Of a DNA stretch of 64,000 nucleotides, positions 26,024 to 36,080 are shown one piece after another. Origin of the DNA: Geodermatophilus bullaregiensis. Its GTDB lineage: Bacteria; Actinomycetota; Actinomycetes; Mycobacteriales; Geodermatophilaceae. Under the pieces are notes generated by a model that did no database searches, was not told the DNA's origin, and saw only the letters and a program-made list of their open reading frames with translations. The stretch spans positions 496,001-560,000 of the forward strand of contig NZ_JAFBCJ010000001.1 in NCBI RefSeq assembly GCF_016907675.1. Direction: 5' to 3'. How positions within the stretch are numbered: position 1 is the stretch's first letter; each line of letters begins with the position of its first letter. Made by a program: the position numbers and the translations under genes.

Positions 26024-27244
26024 CTACGGCGGGGGCGCCCCGCGCAGCCGCCGTCCCAGGGCCAGCGCCCCGTCGACGGCGGGGAGCGCGAGGCCGGTCG
26101 CCAGCGCCCGGAGGACCGGTGAGGACAGCCGGCGCTGCCAGGCCAGCACGGGCAGCGCCTCCCGCAGGGCGGCCGGCGCCACCGCGAGCACCCGCTCCTG
26201 CGCGGCGGCCATCGCCTCGGGCAGCGGCCGGGAGAGCAGGTCCTCGGCCAGGCCCGCGGCGTCGGCCACCGCGGTGCTCGCGCCCGCCCCGGCGGTCGGG
26301 GGCACCGGGTGGACGGCGTCGCCGAGCAGCGTGACCCGGTCCGAGCGCCAGGGTGTCGGGCCCGCGGGGAGGACGAAGGGGAACGCGGCGACCGAGCCGG
26401 GCTCCGCCGCGGCGACCAGGTCGCGGAACCGCGGCGACCAGCCGGCCAGCGCCGCCCCCGCCGCCGCGCCCAGCTCCGCACCGGACGCAGCCGGCAGGCC
26501 GTCCGGCCACCGCGCGTCCGGCAGCGCGACCGACCACACGAGGTACGGCGTCTCGGGAACGGCACCGGGGACGGCCGGGCGCGGGCGCGGCAGGTGCGCG
26601 GCGAGGAAGACCCCGGCGGCGCCCGGACCGATCGCGAAGGCCGGGCCGCGCTCGAGCGTGCGCGGGAACGGCGGTGCGGGCCGGTCGAGCGGCACAGTGC
26701 CCGCGATGGCGGTGATCCCCGCCGGCCGGGCCGCCGGCGCTCCGGTGAGGCGCCGGGTGGTCCGTGAGCCGGCGCCGTCGGCCCCGACCAGGACGCCGAC
26801 GTCGACCTGCGCGCCGCCGGCGGTGCGCACCCTCACGCCGTCGGGGTGCTCGGTGTGGTCGGTGACGGCGTCGCCCCAGCGGACGGCGCCGTCCAGGCCG
26901 CCGGCCAGCACCCGCCGCAGCGCCCGGCGGCCGATGAGCAGCACCTCCCCCTCGTCGTCCACCGGCAGCCGCAGGCGGGTGCGGCCGCGGGAGTCGAGGA
27001 CGGCGAAGCGGGTGAACGCCTCGGCACCCACCCCGCTGGCGCGCAGGGCCTCGACCAGCCCGCCGGGGAGGACGCGGCGCAGCGCGGCCATGGCCGGTGC
27101 GTCCAGGTGCAGGCGGTAGCCGGCGGTCTCGGCGGCCGAGGCGTCCCGCTCGAAGACGGTGACCCGCACGCCGCGCGCCCGCAGCGCCTGGGCGAGGACG
27201 AGGCCGCCGATCCCGGCCCCGGCCACGCCGACGTGCAGGGTCAC
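26024..27244 (-). CDS. FAD-dependent monooxygenase
   Basis: A 406-aa PHBH-type flavoprotein monooxygenase. The N-terminal GVAGAGIGGLVLAQALRARG is the FAD-binding Rossmann loop. LVGADGAGSRTTR is the DG motif, and VTLLGDAVHPVPPTAGAG is the GD motif that closes the FAD site. Such enzymes hydroxylate aromatic or polyketide-like substrates using NAD(P)H; the substrate is unknown. The start GTG 27244 follows the rsmB stop by 13 bases, so it may be the last gene of def-fmt-rsmB. That is an odd partner, and read-through is possible. Confidence 0.88.
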   Translation of the reverse strand: MTLHVGVAGAGIGGLVLAQALRARGVRVTVFERDASAAETAGYRLHLDAPAMAALRRVLPGGLVEALRASGVGAEAFTRFAVLDSRGRTRLRLPVDDEGEVLLIGRRALRRVLAGGLDGAVRWGDAVTDHTEHPDGVRVRTAGGAQVDVGVLVGADGAGSRTTRRLTGAPAARPAGITAIAGTVPLDRPAPPFPRTLERGPAFAIGPGAAGVFLAAHLPRPRPAVPGAVPETPYLVWSVALPDARWPDGLPAASGAELGAAAGAALAGWSPRFRDLVAAAEPGSVAAFPFVLPAGPTPWRSDRVTLLGDAVHPVPPTAGAGASTAVADAAGLAEDLLSRPLPEAMAAAQERVLAVAPAALREALPVLAWQRRLSSPVLRALATGLALPAVDGALALGRRLRGAPPP

Positions 27245-27257
27245 GGCGTCTCCTCGC

Positions 27258-28649
27258 TCAGCGGGTGCGGCGCAGCAGGGCCATGAACATCGCGTCGGTG
27301 CCGTGCCGGTGCGGCCAGAGCTGCCCGTAGGGTCCCCGCTCGACGCCGGGCACGCCGTCGAACAGCGGCGCCACCGGCAGCACGTCGACGTCGTCGCGGG
27401 CGGCCGCGGCGTCGGCCACCGCGACCGTCTCCGCGGTGTGCGGCGAGCAGGTCACGTAGGCGACCACCCCGCCCGGCCGCACCGAGGTCAGCGCCGCGTC
27501 GAGCAGCGCGGTCTGCAGCTCCACCAGCGGGCCGACGTCCTCGGGACCGCGCCGCCAGCGCACCTCGGGCCGCCGCCGCAGCGCGCCCAGCCCGGTGCAC
27601 GGCGCGTCGAGCAGCACCCGGTCGAACGACCCCGGCGCCCACGGCGGCTGCCGCCCGTCGGCCACCAGCACCTCGACGTCGTCCTCGTCGCGCAGCGTCG
27701 CGCGCACCAGCTCGGCGCGGTGCGGCGCCCGGTCGGCGGCGGTCAGGTGCACGCCGGCCGGACGGACCGCGGCCAGCAGCCCGGCCTTGCCCCCGGGGCC
27801 GGCACAGACGTCGAGCCAGCGGCCGTCGGGGCCCTCCAGCGGCGCGCGGGCCAGCAGCAGCGCGGCGAGCTGGCTGCCCTCGTCCTGCACCGCGGCGGCG
27901 CCGTCGCGCACCGACGGGATGCGGCCGGGGTCCCCCCCGCCCAGCCGCACCGCGTACGGCGACCACGGTCCGGGCGTCCCGCCGGACTCCTCGGCCAGCA
28001 CCTCGCGGGGCACGCGGCGCGCGACCAGGTGCACCTCGGGCGGGGCGCCGTCGGCCAGCAGCGCGTCCTCGAGCTCGGCGTCGCCGCCGAGTGCGTCCCG
28101 CCACGCCGCGACGACCCACTCGGGGTGGTCGGTGGCCAGGGCCAGCCGCCGGTCGCCGTCGGTCCCGAGCTCGGCCAGCCACGCCGCCCGGTTCCCGCCC
28201 GTGGCCACCTTGCGCAGCACCGCGTTGACCAGTCCGGAGGCGCCCGCGCCGACGATCGCGCGGGTGAGGTCGACGGTGGTGGCGACGGCGGCGTGCGCGG
28301 GCACCCGCAGGTCGAGCAGCTGGTAGGCGCCGAGGCGGAGCAGGTCGAGCACGCGCCGGTCGAGGTCGGGCAGCGGCCGGTCGACCAGCCGCGCCAGGAC
28401 GGCGTCGAGCGTGCCCTGCGCGCGCAGCGCGCCGTAGGCGAGCTGGGTGGCGAAGCCAGCGTCGCGCGGCTCGAGGTGGCGCTCGCGCAGCAGCTGGGGC
28501 AGCAGCAGGTTGGCGTAGGCCTCCCGCGCGGAGACGCCGTCGAGCACGTCGTAGGCGGTCAGCCGGGCGCCGTCGAGGACCGGGCGGCGCGGCGAGCGGT
28601 CGCGGCGGCCGCCGCGGGGACCGGCCGGGCGCCGGGGCGGGCCTATCAC
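27258..28649 (-). CDS. rsmB: 16S rRNA m5C967 methyltransferase
   Basis: A 463-aa RsmB/Sun/Fmu, methylating 16S rRNA on cytosine with SAM. An N-terminal NusB-like RNA-binding domain ([20 protein letters not shown] to VNAVLRKVA) follows a short basic start ([17 protein letters not shown]). The methyltransferase domain has [17 protein letters not shown] (SAM loop), [20 protein letters not shown] (first Cys) and [16 protein letters not shown] (catalytic Cys). It starts at GTG 28649 in a GTGA overlap with fmt, the usual partner. Confidence 0.95.
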   Translation of the reverse strand: MIGPPRRPAGPRGGRRDRSPRRPVLDGARLTAYDVLDGVSAREAYANLLLPQLLRERHLEPRDAGFATQLAYGALRAQGTLDAVLARLVDRPLPDLDRRVLDLLRLGAYQLLDLRVPAHAAVATTVDLTRAIVGAGASGLVNAVLRKVATGGNRAAWLAELGTDGDRRLALATDHPEWVVAAWRDALGGDAELEDALLADGAPPEVHLVARRVPREVLAEESGGTPGPWSPYAVRLGGGDPGRIPSVRDGAAAVQDEGSQLAALLLARAPLEGPDGRWLDVCAGPGGKAGLLAAVRPAGVHLTAADRAPHRAELVRATLRDEDDVEVLVADGRQPPWAPGSFDRVLLDAPCTGLGALRRRPEVRWRRGPEDVGPLVELQTALLDAALTSVRPGGVVAYVTCSPHTAETVAVADAAAARDDVDVLPVAPLFDGVPGVERGPYGQLWPHRHGTDAMFMALLRRTR

Positions 28650-29572
28650 GCGCCCAGCCGCTCGTCCGGCGCCGGACGGGCCCCGCGGGCCCAGTCGGCG
28701 GCCGGCAGCACCCGCCTGCCCGCCGGCTGCACCTCGCCGAGCCGGACGGCGCCGCGGCCGGTGCCCACCAGGACGCCGTCGGGGCCCACCGAGAGCGCAC
28801 CGGGTCTCAGGGACGACGACGGCACGGGCTCGACCGGGCCGAGCCGCAGCCGGTCGCCGCGCCACGTCGTCCACGCGCCCGGCGCCGGGGTCACCCCGCG
28901 CACCCGGCGGTCGACGACGTGCGCGGGCAGCGTCCAGTCGACCCGCGCGTCGGCGGTCTCGATCCGCGGCGCCAGGCTGACCCCCTCGGCCGGCTGCGGC
29001 TGCGGCACGAGGCTGCCGTCGGCGATGCCGTCGAGGGTGGCCACCAGCAGCCGGGCGCCGCTGACCGCGAGCCGGCCGAGCAGGTCGCCGGCGGTGTCCC
29101 GCGGGCCGATCGGCTCGGTGACCACGCCGTACACCGGACCGGTGTCCAGCCCCTGCTCGAGCCGGAAGGTGCAGGCGCCGGTGACCTCGTCGCCGGCCAT
29201 GAGCGCGTGCTGCACCGGGGCGGCGCCGCGCCAGGCCGGCAGCAGCGAGAAGTGCAGGTTGACCCACCCGTGCGCGGGCAGGTCGAGCGCGGCGGGCGGC
29301 ACCAGCGCGCCGTAGGCGACTACGGGGGCGCAGTCGACGGCGAGGTCGGCGAGCTGCGCGAGGAACTCCGGTTCGCGCGGCGAGCGGGGCTGCAGCACCG
29401 GCAGGCCGGCGGCGTCGGCACGCTCCGCCACCGGCGAGCGGCTGACCCTGCGGCCGCGGCCGGAGCGGGCGTCGGGGCGGGTGAGGACGGCGACGACCTC
29501 GTGACCGGAGGCCAGCAGCGCCTCCAGCGAGGGGACGGCGGGCTCCGGCGTCCCGGCGAAGAGCAGCCTCAG
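28646..29572 (-). CDS. fmt: Methionyl-tRNA formyltransferase (probable CTG start)
   Basis: A 308-aa enzyme that formylates initiator Met-t[23 protein letters not shown] is the family N-terminus; [33 protein letters not shown] (catalytic Asn/His region) and [11 protein letters not shown] follow. The start is unusual. The family sequence begins right at CTG 29572, which overlaps the def TGA (CTGA) exactly as GTGA and ATGA do at other junctions, with GGAGGTGA ten bases upstream. The nearest in-frame conventional codon, GTG 29620, would add 16 residues encoded within def. A CTG start is therefore inferred, not proven. Followed by rsmB in a GTGA overlap. Confidence 0.93.
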   Translation of the reverse strand: MRLLFAGTPEPAVPSLEALLASGHEVVAVLTRPDARSGRGRRVSRSPVAERADAAGLPVLQPRSPREPEFLAQLADLAVDCAPVVAYGALVPPAALDLPAHGWVNLHFSLLPAWRGAAPVQHALMAGDEVTGACTFRLEQGLDTGPVYGVVTEPIGPRDTAGDLLGRLAVSGARLLVATLDGIADGSLVPQPQPAEGVSLAPRIETADARVDWTLPAHVVDRRVRGVTPAPGAWTTWRGDRLRLGPVEPVPSSSLRPGALSVGPDGVLVGTGRGAVRLGEVQPAGRRVLPAADWARGARPAPDERLGA

Positions 29573-30102
29573 TGGGGGCTCACCTCCACGCGCGGGACCC
29601 AGGCGCCCGCGCCGGTCCACTCGGCCTCGGCCAGCACCGCCAGCGCGGCCGCGCGCGCCTCCGGGTCGAGCCGGTCGACGAACAGCACGCCGTCGAGGTG
29701 GTCGACCTCGTGCTGCACCGCGCGGGCCAGCAGGTGCGAGCCCTCCACCCGGACCGGGTCGCCGTGCTGGTTCCAGCCCCTGGCCACGACGTGCAGGTGG
29801 CGGCGGCAGTCGAAGCGGTAGCCGGGGATGGACAGGCAGCCCTCCGGCGCCTCCTCGGTCTCCTCCCCGACCAGGTCGACCTCGGGGTTGACCAGGTGGC
29901 CGACCTCGCCGTCGACGTACCAGGTGAACACGCGCAGTCCCACGCCGATCTGCGGCGCGGCCAGCCCGGCGCCGCCGGCGGCGTGCATGGTCTCGGTCAG
30001 GTCGGCGACCAGCCGGCGCAGCTCGGCGTCGAAGTCGGCGACGGGGGCCGCGGGGGTGCGCAGCACCGGGTCGCCCATCAGCCGGATGGGGGTCACGCTC
30101 AC
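29569..30102 (-). CDS. def: Peptide deformylase
   Basis: A 177-aa iron/zinc hydrolase removing the N-formyl group from nascent proteins. All three family motifs are present: GAGLAAPQ (residues 44-51), EGCLSIPG (87-94, metal Cys 89) and QHEVDHLDG (140-148, metal His 141 and 145 with the catalytic Glu). The start GTG 30102 lies eight bases after CATAAC (30116-30111), a good leaderless -10 box, directly beyond repeat copy d. It is first in def-fmt-rsmB, so formylation and deformylation genes are coupled. Confidence 0.96.
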   Translation of the reverse strand: MSVTPIRLMGDPVLRTPAAPVADFDAELRRLVADLTETMHAAGGAGLAAPQIGVGLRVFTWYVDGEVGHLVNPEVDLVGEETEEAPEGCLSIPGYRFDCRRHLHVVARGWNQHGDPVRVEGSHLLARAVQHEVDHLDGVLFVDRLDPEARAAALAVLAEAEWTGAGAWVPRVEVSPH

Positions 30103-30116
30103 CGGTCGATGTTATG

Positions 30117-30176
30117 CGGCCCTCCTGCAGGGTCCCGCCCCGAGCCTGCGAGCGGCGGAGGGGCGGGAGGGTCCTC
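30117..30176 (-). repeat. Stop-adjacent repeat element, copy d, after priA
   Basis: On the minus strand, immediately after the priA TGA, it runs GAGGACCCTCCCGCCCC, CGCTCGCAGGCTCGGGGCG, GGACCCTGCAGGAGGGCCG. The outer arms CCCTCC and GGAGGG pair, with one mismatch further in; the central CTCGCAGGCTCG motif is intact. It separates priA from the def promoter. Confidence 0.75.
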
Positions 30177-32177
30177 TCAGAGCTCGAGGGGGTCGAGCTG
30201 CACCCGCACGTGCTCGGCGGCCTTCCGGGCGCTGCGCACGCCCTGCACCTCGGCCAGCGCCGTCGCGAGCGCCAGGCCCTCGCCGCGCGGCACCCGCACC
30301 AGGAAGCGCTCCCGCTCGCCCTCCTGGCCGGGCCGCGACGGCTCGGGCACGGGGCCGAGCAGGTCGGCGGCGTCGGGCAGCCGGGCGGCCGCGAGGAACT
30401 CCGCCAGCGCCGCCGGCGACCCCGACAGCGACGCCATCCGGGTCGCCGGGGGGAAGCCCAGCTCGCGGCGGTCGGCCAGCTCCCGCTCGGCCAGCCAGCC
30501 CGGGTCCCAGCGCACCAGCGCCTGGACGACGGGGTGGGCGGCGTCCGCGGCGACGACGACCTGCCCGGCGGGCCGGACGAGGGCGGCCGCGTTCATCCAG
30601 CGCCGCAGGGTCTCCTCCCCCGCCCGCAGGTCCGCGCGGCCCAGCAGCGCCCAGGAGTCGAGCAGCAGCGCCGCGCCGTAGCCCCCCTCGGCCACCGGCT
30701 CGGCGCCGGGCGTGGCGACGACGAGGGACGGCCCACCGGACACCGACGGCAGCACGCCCGAGCCCCGCCCCGAGACCCGGACGGCGGCCCCGGGGAACGC
30801 CCGGCCCAGCTCCTCGGCGGTGCGCGCAGCCCCGACGACGGAGGCCCGCAGCTTCGTCCCGTGGCAGTGCGGGCAGTCGAAGGTGGCCGCCGGGCGGGCG
30901 CACCAGCGGCAGGCGGGCACCCGCGAGCCGCCGGGGCCGGGCGCCGGCGCGATGCCCAGGGGACCCGAGCACACCGCGCACCGGGCCGGCGCGCGGCAGC
31001 GCTCGCACGACAGCCCGGGCGCGTAGCCGGCGCGGGGCACCTGGACCAGCACCGGGGCGCCGTCGGCGAGCGCCTGGCGGGCCACCCGGTGGGCGAGGCT
31101 GGGCAGCCGCGCGGTGCGCGCGGCGGGGTCGCGGGCCAGCTCGTGGTCCTCGCCGAGCGCCTGCACCCGCGGCGCTGCGGCGCGCAGGGTGGCGCGGTCG
31201 GCGGCCAGCTCGTGCGCCCAGCCGCTGGCCACGAGCAGCGCGGCCTCGGCGGTGCGCGCGGTCGCCGCGACGACGGCGGCGCAGGAGGCGAGGTGCGCGC
31301 GGTGCAGGAGCACGTCGCGGGCGTGGGCGTAGGGGGCGCGGGGCTCGGCGTGCAGGTCGTCGCCGTCGTCCCAGATCGCCACCAGGCCGAGGTCGGCGAC
31401 CGGCGCGAACGCCGCCGCCCGGGTGCCGAGCACCACCTTCGCGCTGCCGCGGGCGGCGTCGAGGAAGCGGCGGTAGCGGGCGTCGGGCGCGGCGTCGGCG
31501 CGCAGCACGACGAAGGCCCCCTGCGGCAGCGTGGCGCCGGCCGCGGCCGCCAGCCGGTCGAGGTCGCGGCCGTCGGGGACGACGACCAGCGCGCCGCGCC
31601 CGCCCGACAGCGCCGCCCGGCACAGCTCGGCGAGCCGGGCCGGCCAGTCCTCCCCGGGCAGGGCCGTCCACACCGCGCGGGCCGGCCGGCCCGTGGCGAC
31701 GGCGGCCAGCAGCGAGGTGCCGGCCGGGTAGCGGGCGAAGCCGGCCGGGTCCGGCGGCTCCGGCGGCGGCGGGGGCTCGGCCGGCGGGCGCTTCTCCGCG
31801 GCGGCGCGGCGCGGTGGGAGGGCCAGCCGCAGGACGTCGGTCAGCGTGCCTCCCCACCGCTGCGCGACCGAGCGGGCCAGCGTGGCCACCTCCGGGGTCA
31901 GCACCGGCTCGGAGGAGACGAGCTTGGCCAGCGGCGCCAGCTCCCGGCCGGTGTCGCTGGAGTCGGCCAGCTCGAGCACCACGCCGTCGACCAGCTGCCC
32001 GGCGAAGCGCACCCGCACCCGGCAGCCGGCCCGGACCTCGCCGGCCATGGTGTCGGGGACGGCGTAGTCGAAGGTGCGGTCGAGGTGGGCCAGGGGCACG
32101 TCGACGACGACCCGGGCCACCCGCGGCGCAGGGGCTCCCGCCCGCTCGGGAGCGGGGTCGTCGGGGACGGGCGGCAC
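30177..32177 (-). CDS. priA: PriA-family primosomal protein, helicase motifs degenerate
   Basis: A 666-aa PriA homologue, which in other bacteria restarts stalled replication forks. The N-terminal DNA-binding domain ([40 protein letters not shown]) is clear, and the zinc-binding cysteines are present ([17 protein letters not shown], then CRWC and CPHCHG). The ATPase motifs are not normal: the Walker A GxGKT is replaced by [17 protein letters not shown], and the DEEH box by [20 protein letters not shown]. This matches the putatively helicase-inactive PriA of actinobacteria. The start GTG 32177 lies eight bases after TAGCGT, so the message is leaderless. The stop is followed by repeat copy d. 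Confidence 0.92.
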   Translation of the reverse strand: MPPVPDDPAPERAGAPAPRVARVVVDVPLAHLDRTFDYAVPDTMAGEVRAGCRVRVRFAGQLVDGVVLELADSSDTGRELAPLAKLVSSEPVLTPEVATLARSVAQRWGGTLTDVLRLALPPRRAAAEKRPPAEPPPPPEPPDPAGFARYPAGTSLLAAVATGRPARAVWTALPGEDWPARLAELCRAALSGGRGALVVVPDGRDLDRLAAAAGATLPQGAFVVLRADAAPDARYRRFLDAARGSAKVVLGTRAAAFAPVADLGLVAIWDDGDDLHAEPRAPYAHARDVLLHRAHLASCAAVVAATARTAEAALLVASGWAHELAADRATLRAAAPRVQALGEDHELARDPAARTARLPSLAHRVARQALADGAPVLVQVPRAGYAPGLSCERCRAPARCAVCSGPLGIAPAPGPGGSRVPACRWCARPAATFDCPHCHGTKLRASVVGAARTAEELGRAFPGAAVRVSGRGSGVLPSVSGGPSLVVATPGAEPVAEGGYGAALLLDSWALLGRADLRAGEETLRRWMNAAALVRPAGQVVVAADAAHPVVQALVRWDPGWLAERELADRRELGFPPATRMASLSGSPAALAEFLAAARLPDAADLLGPVPEPSRPGQEGERERFLVRVPRGEGLALATALAEVQGVRSARKAAEHVRVQLDPLEL

Positions 32178-32220
32178 GTCCCGGCACGCTACCGAGGGGC
32201 GGCGACAGGACCGGCGCGGC

Positions 32221-32859
32221 TCAGGCGTCGGTGCCGCGCGGGATGCCCAGGGTGGCCAGCAGGTCCTCGTGGAACTGGATCCAGACCAGGTGCAGCGAGT
32301 CCCGGTCGTGGCCGTCGACCCAGCCGCGCTCGCCGGCACCCACCCGGCGCAGGGCCGCGTCGTAGAGCCCGGCGTAGCCCTCGAAGCGGGCCAGCCGGGC
32401 GGCCAGCTCGGCGCAGAGGGCGGCGAAGGAGCCCTGGACCGAGGTCAGGGTCCGCAGCACCCGCTCGTCCCAGCGCCAGTCGGTGTGGTCGTTGAGGGCC
32501 ATCGGGTCCAGCCGGGTCGGGTGCACCTGCCAGTCGGTGCACGCGGCGCCGAAGCGGCGGTTGAGCGGCCGGAAGCGGGCGTGCACGCCGGCGACCTCGT
32601 CGCGGACGCCGAGCGCGTCCAGCTCGGCGGCGAGCCGGCGCTCACCCTCCCCGCGGCCGGCGTCGCTCAGCGACCAGCCCGTGCCGCCGCCGAAGGAGAG
32701 CCGGCGCACCCAGCCGCGCGCCTCGGCGTCGAGCAGGGCCTCCTCGACGGCGTCGTGGTCGAGCCGGAAGCGGCCGGCGACGCGCGCGGTCGTCGGGAAG
32801 CCCAGCACCCGGACGCCGTGCAGCGCGAGGTCCTCGACCGGGCTCGCGTGCGGCGTCAC
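32221..32859 (-). CDS. Winged-helix-type regulator-like protein, second gene of a regulator pair
   Basis: A 212-aa protein. The first about 75 residues (LALHGVRVLGFPTTARVAGR, LLDAEARGWVRRLSFGGGTG, WSLSDAGR) look like a winged helix of the MarR/PadR kind. The rest is a helical region with conserved tryptophans (ALNDHTDWRWDERVL, DRDSLHLVWIQFHEDLLATL). No enzyme motif is seen. The start GTG 32859 overlaps the preceding gene by four bases (GTGA), so the two proteins are made together and probably interact. The exact family is not recognised; similar proteins are often just annotated as transcriptional regulators in actinobacteria. Confidence 0.7.
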   Translation of the reverse strand: MTPHASPVEDLALHGVRVLGFPTTARVAGRFRLDHDAVEEALLDAEARGWVRRLSFGGGTGWSLSDAGRGEGERRLAAELDALGVRDEVAGVHARFRPLNRRFGAACTDWQVHPTRLDPMALNDHTDWRWDERVLRTLTSVQGSFAALCAELAARLARFEGYAGLYDAALRRVGAGERGWVDGHDRDSLHLVWIQFHEDLLATLGIPRGTDA

Positions 32860-33236
32860 GAGCGCTCCCCGACGCGGCCGCTCACCCGGTCGAGGCGCTG
32901 CTGCGCGGCCTGCGGGGAGGCCAGCCCGAGGGCGGCGGAGATGCGCGGCCAGGACAGGCCGGCGGCGCGCGCGGTGAGCAGGAGCCCCGCCTCGAGCTGG
33001 TCGGCCTCGGCGCGGACGGCGGGCAGCAGCGCGAGGGCGGCCAGCAGCACGTCGTGGTCGGCGCCCTCTCCCCCGGCCCGCCACAGGGCGAACCGGACGA
33101 GGTCGGCCGCCGACGGCGGCTGGGTGCCGTGCAGCCACGGCGGCCGGGGCAGGTCGGCCGCACCCGCCCCGAGGAGGAGGGCACGGGCACCCGCCTCGCG
33201 TGCCGCGCGGGCCTGGTCGTCGTCGGCGGGGGCCAC
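32856..33236 (-). CDS. Small HTH-like protein, first gene of a regulator pair
   Basis: A 126-aa mostly helical protein. Near the C-terminus, AGLSWPRISAALGLASPQAA followed by QQRLDRV reads as a helix-turn-helix recognition segment. The N-terminal half (LVRFALWRAGGEGADHDVLL) may bind a partner. The start GTG 33236 is fixed by a consensus promoter, TTGACA, 17 bases, CAGCCT, then seven bases to the GTG, so the message is leaderless. A double palindrome overlaps the -35 and spacer, suggesting autoregulation. It overlaps the next gene (GTGA). The function is not known. Confidence 0.7.
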   Translation of the reverse strand: MAPADDDQARAAREAGARALLLGAGAADLPRPPWLHGTQPPSAADLVRFALWRAGGEGADHDVLLAALALLPAVRAEADQLEAGLLLTARAAGLSWPRISAALGLASPQAAQQRLDRVSGRVGERS

Positions 33237-33243
33237 GACGACC

Positions 33244-33284
33244 AGGCTGGGACCTCAACGAGTCGTTGTCAACGACCCGTTGAG
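33244..33284 (-). promoter_or_regulatory. Consensus promoter with double AACGANTCGTT operator
   Basis: On the minus strand, TTGACA (33272-33267), a 17-base spacer and CAGCCT (33249-33244) form one of the best sigma-A-like promoters in the window. On it lies a 14-base-arm inverted repeat with a 3-base centre (33254-33267 and 33271-33284, one mismatch). Each half is itself a palindrome: CAACGAGTCGTTG (33256-33268) and AACGACCCGTT (33271-33281), centred 14 bases apart. This fits binding of two dimers that would block RNA polymerase. Confidence 0.75.
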
Positions 33285-33301
33285 GTTGAGTGGCGCACGC
33301 C

Positions 33302-33361
33302 GGCGGCCCCACTGCAGGGTCCCGCCGCGAGCCTGCGAGTGGCGGGGGGCAGTGGGGTCCT
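33302..33361 (-). repeat. Stop-adjacent repeat element, copy e, after metK
   Basis: On the minus strand, directly after the metK TGA, it runs AGGACCCCACTGCCCCCCG, CCACTCGCAGGCTCGCGGCG, GGACCCTGCAGTGGGGCCG. The outer arms CCCCACTGC and GCAGTGGGG pair perfectly and differ together from copy d. The central CTCGCAGGCTCG is intact. It separates metK from the regulator-pair promoter. Confidence 0.8.
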
Positions 33362-34558
<1,197 letters not shown>

Positions 34559-34639
34559 TCGGTTCTCCCTGCTTCGGTGACGGGGTCCCTCGGGGAACGA
34601 GGTCGCGGCCGGGTTCGCCCCGGCCACCCGGTGACGTTA
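34559..34639 (-). promoter_or_regulatory. metK promoter and structured leader
   Basis: TAACGT (34639-34634, minus strand) is a -10 candidate about 75 bases before the metK start. The leader contains two perfect small hairpins, GGCCGGG/CCCGGCC (34607-34625) and CCTCG/CGAGG (34588-34602), then the ribosome-binding site. I found none of the conserved cores of the SAM riboswitch classes I know, so control by structure is only a possibility. The remaining bases to coaBC (34640-34705) show no further feature. Confidence 0.4.
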
Positions 34640-34705
34640 CCGGCGTGGCCCGGCGGGCGGCAGCGCGCGGGGGTCGAGGAGGCGGTGGTCGGGGCGGGCG
34701 GCGGC

Positions 34706-35920
34706 TCAGGGCAGCCGCGGCAGGACGGTCGCCCACACGGCCGCGGCCACGGCGTCCTTGCTGCTGCGCGGGACCTCGGTGGCGCTGCCGTCGGCGGCGA
34801 GCACGACCGCGGCGTTGTCGGGCCGGCCGAACACGCCGCCGCCGGAGACGTCGTTGACCACGAGCAGGTCGCAGCCCTTGCGGGCGAGCTTGGCGCGGGC
34901 GTGGGCGAGCACGTCGCCGGCCTCGTCGCCGGTCTCGGCGGCGAACCCGACCACCAGCTGCCCGGGCGTGCGCTTGGTGACCAGCTCGGCGAGCACGTCG
35001 GGGTTGCGCACCAGCGGCACGTCGGGGACCTCGGAGGGGTCGTCCTTCTTCTTCAGCTTGGTGGCCGCGACCGTGGCCGGCCGGAAGTCGGCGACCGCGG
35101 CGGTCATGACGACGACGTCGGCGTCCGGGGCCTCGGCCAGCACCGCGGTCCGCAGCTCCTCCGCCGTCCCCACGGGCACGACGCGCACGCCGAAGGGGGC
35201 CGGCGCGTCGACGTTGGCGGCGACCAGCACGACCTCGGCACCGCGGGCGGCGGCGACCCGGGCCAGCGCCCAGCCCTGCCGGCCCGACGAGCGGTTGCCC
35301 AGGTAGCGCACCGGGTCCAGCGGCTCGCGGGTGCCGCCGGCGCTGACGACCACGCGGCGGCCGGCGAGGTCGGCGCGCAGCACGCCGGCGCCCGCGGTGA
35401 GCACGACCTGCGCCAGCGCGGCGACGTCGGCGGGCTCGGGCAGCCGGCCCGGGCCGGAATCGGGGCCGGTCAGCCGGCCGACCGCGGGCGGCAGCACGAT
35501 CGACCCGCGGCGGCGCAGCGTGGCGACGTTGTCCTGGGTGGCCGGGTGCAGCCACATCTCGGTGTGCATGGCGGGGACGAACACGACCGGGCAGTGCGCG
35601 GTCAGCAGCGTGGCGGTGAGCAGGTCGTCGGCGCGGCCGGCGGCGGCGCGGGCGAGCAGGTCCGCGGTGGCGGGTGCGACCACGACGAGGTCGGCGGTCT
35701 GCCCGATCCGGACGTGGGCGACCTCGGGGACGTGCGACCACACGTCGGTGGTGACGGGGTTGCCCGACAGCGCCTCGAAGGTGGCCGCGCCGACGAAGTG
35801 CAGCGCCGACTCGGTCGGCACGACCCGCACCTCGTGGCCCGCCTCGGTCAGCGCCCGCAGCAGCAGCGCCGCCTTGTACGCGGCCACGCCGCCGCCCACG
35901 CCCAGCACGATCCGGCTCAT
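34706..35920 (-). CDS. coaBC: Phosphopantothenoylcysteine decarboxylase/synthetase
   Basis: A 404-aa bifunctional enzyme for two steps of coenzyme A synthesis. The N-terminal CoaC flavoprotein has RIVLGVGGGVAAYKAA, VVVAPATADLLARAAAGRAD and VPAMHTEMW (active-site Met/His region). The C-terminal CoaB begins about residue 190 with VVVSAGGTREPLDPVRYLGN and has VVMTAAVADFRP, the ATKLKKKDD lysine motif and LLVVNDVSG. The start ATG 35920 has GGGAGG nine bases upstream. It is preceded by a terminator hairpin and repeat copy f, so it probably has its own promoter near 35930-35943. It lies upstream of metK. Confidence 0.97.
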   Translation of the reverse strand: MSRIVLGVGGGVAAYKAALLLRALTEAGHEVRVVPTESALHFVGAATFEALSGNPVTTDVWSHVPEVAHVRIGQTADLVVVAPATADLLARAAAGRADDLLTATLLTAHCPVVFVPAMHTEMWLHPATQDNVATLRRRGSIVLPPAVGRLTGPDSGPGRLPEPADVAALAQVVLTAGAGVLRADLAGRRVVVSAGGTREPLDPVRYLGNRSSGRQGWALARVAAARGAEVVLVAANVDAPAPFGVRVVPVGTAEELRTAVLAEAPDADVVVMTAAVADFRPATVAATKLKKKDDPSEVPDVPLVRNPDVLAELVTKRTPGQLVVGFAAETGDEAGDVLAHARAKLARKGCDLLVVNDVSGGGVFGRPDNAAVVLAADGSATEVPRSSKDAVAAAVWATVLPRLP

Positions 35921-35943
35921 GCGAACGATCCTCCCGCACACAC

Positions 35944-35977
35944 GACGACGCCCCTGGCACAGGCCAGGGGCGTCGTC
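35944..35977. terminator. Perfect 14-base-pair hairpin between rpoZ and coaBC
   Basis: GACGACGCCCCTGG (35944-35957) pairs perfectly with 35964-35977 around a six-base loop. It lies downstream of rpoZ and repeat copy f and upstream of coaBC, so it most likely ends the mihF-gmk-rpoZ transcript. Confidence 0.65.
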
Positions 35978-36017
35978 ACTCGCAAGGGACCGGAACGCCA
36001 GGTGTGACGCCACCAGC

Positions 36018-36080
36018 CGCGGCCCCGGTCCAGAGGCTCGCCCCGAGCTCGCGAGGGGTGAGGGGGACCGGGGTCCTTGC
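36018..36080 (-). repeat. Stop-adjacent repeat element, copy f, after rpoZ
   Basis: On the minus strand, just after the rpoZ TGA, it reads GCAAGGACCCCGGTCCCCC, CCCCTCGCGAGCTCGGGGCG, then GGACCGGGGCCGCG at the far end. The outer arms CCCCGGTCC and GGACCGGGG pair perfectly and differ from all other copies. The centre is CTCGCGAGCTCG, a close variant of CTCGCAGGCTCG. Confidence 0.75.
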
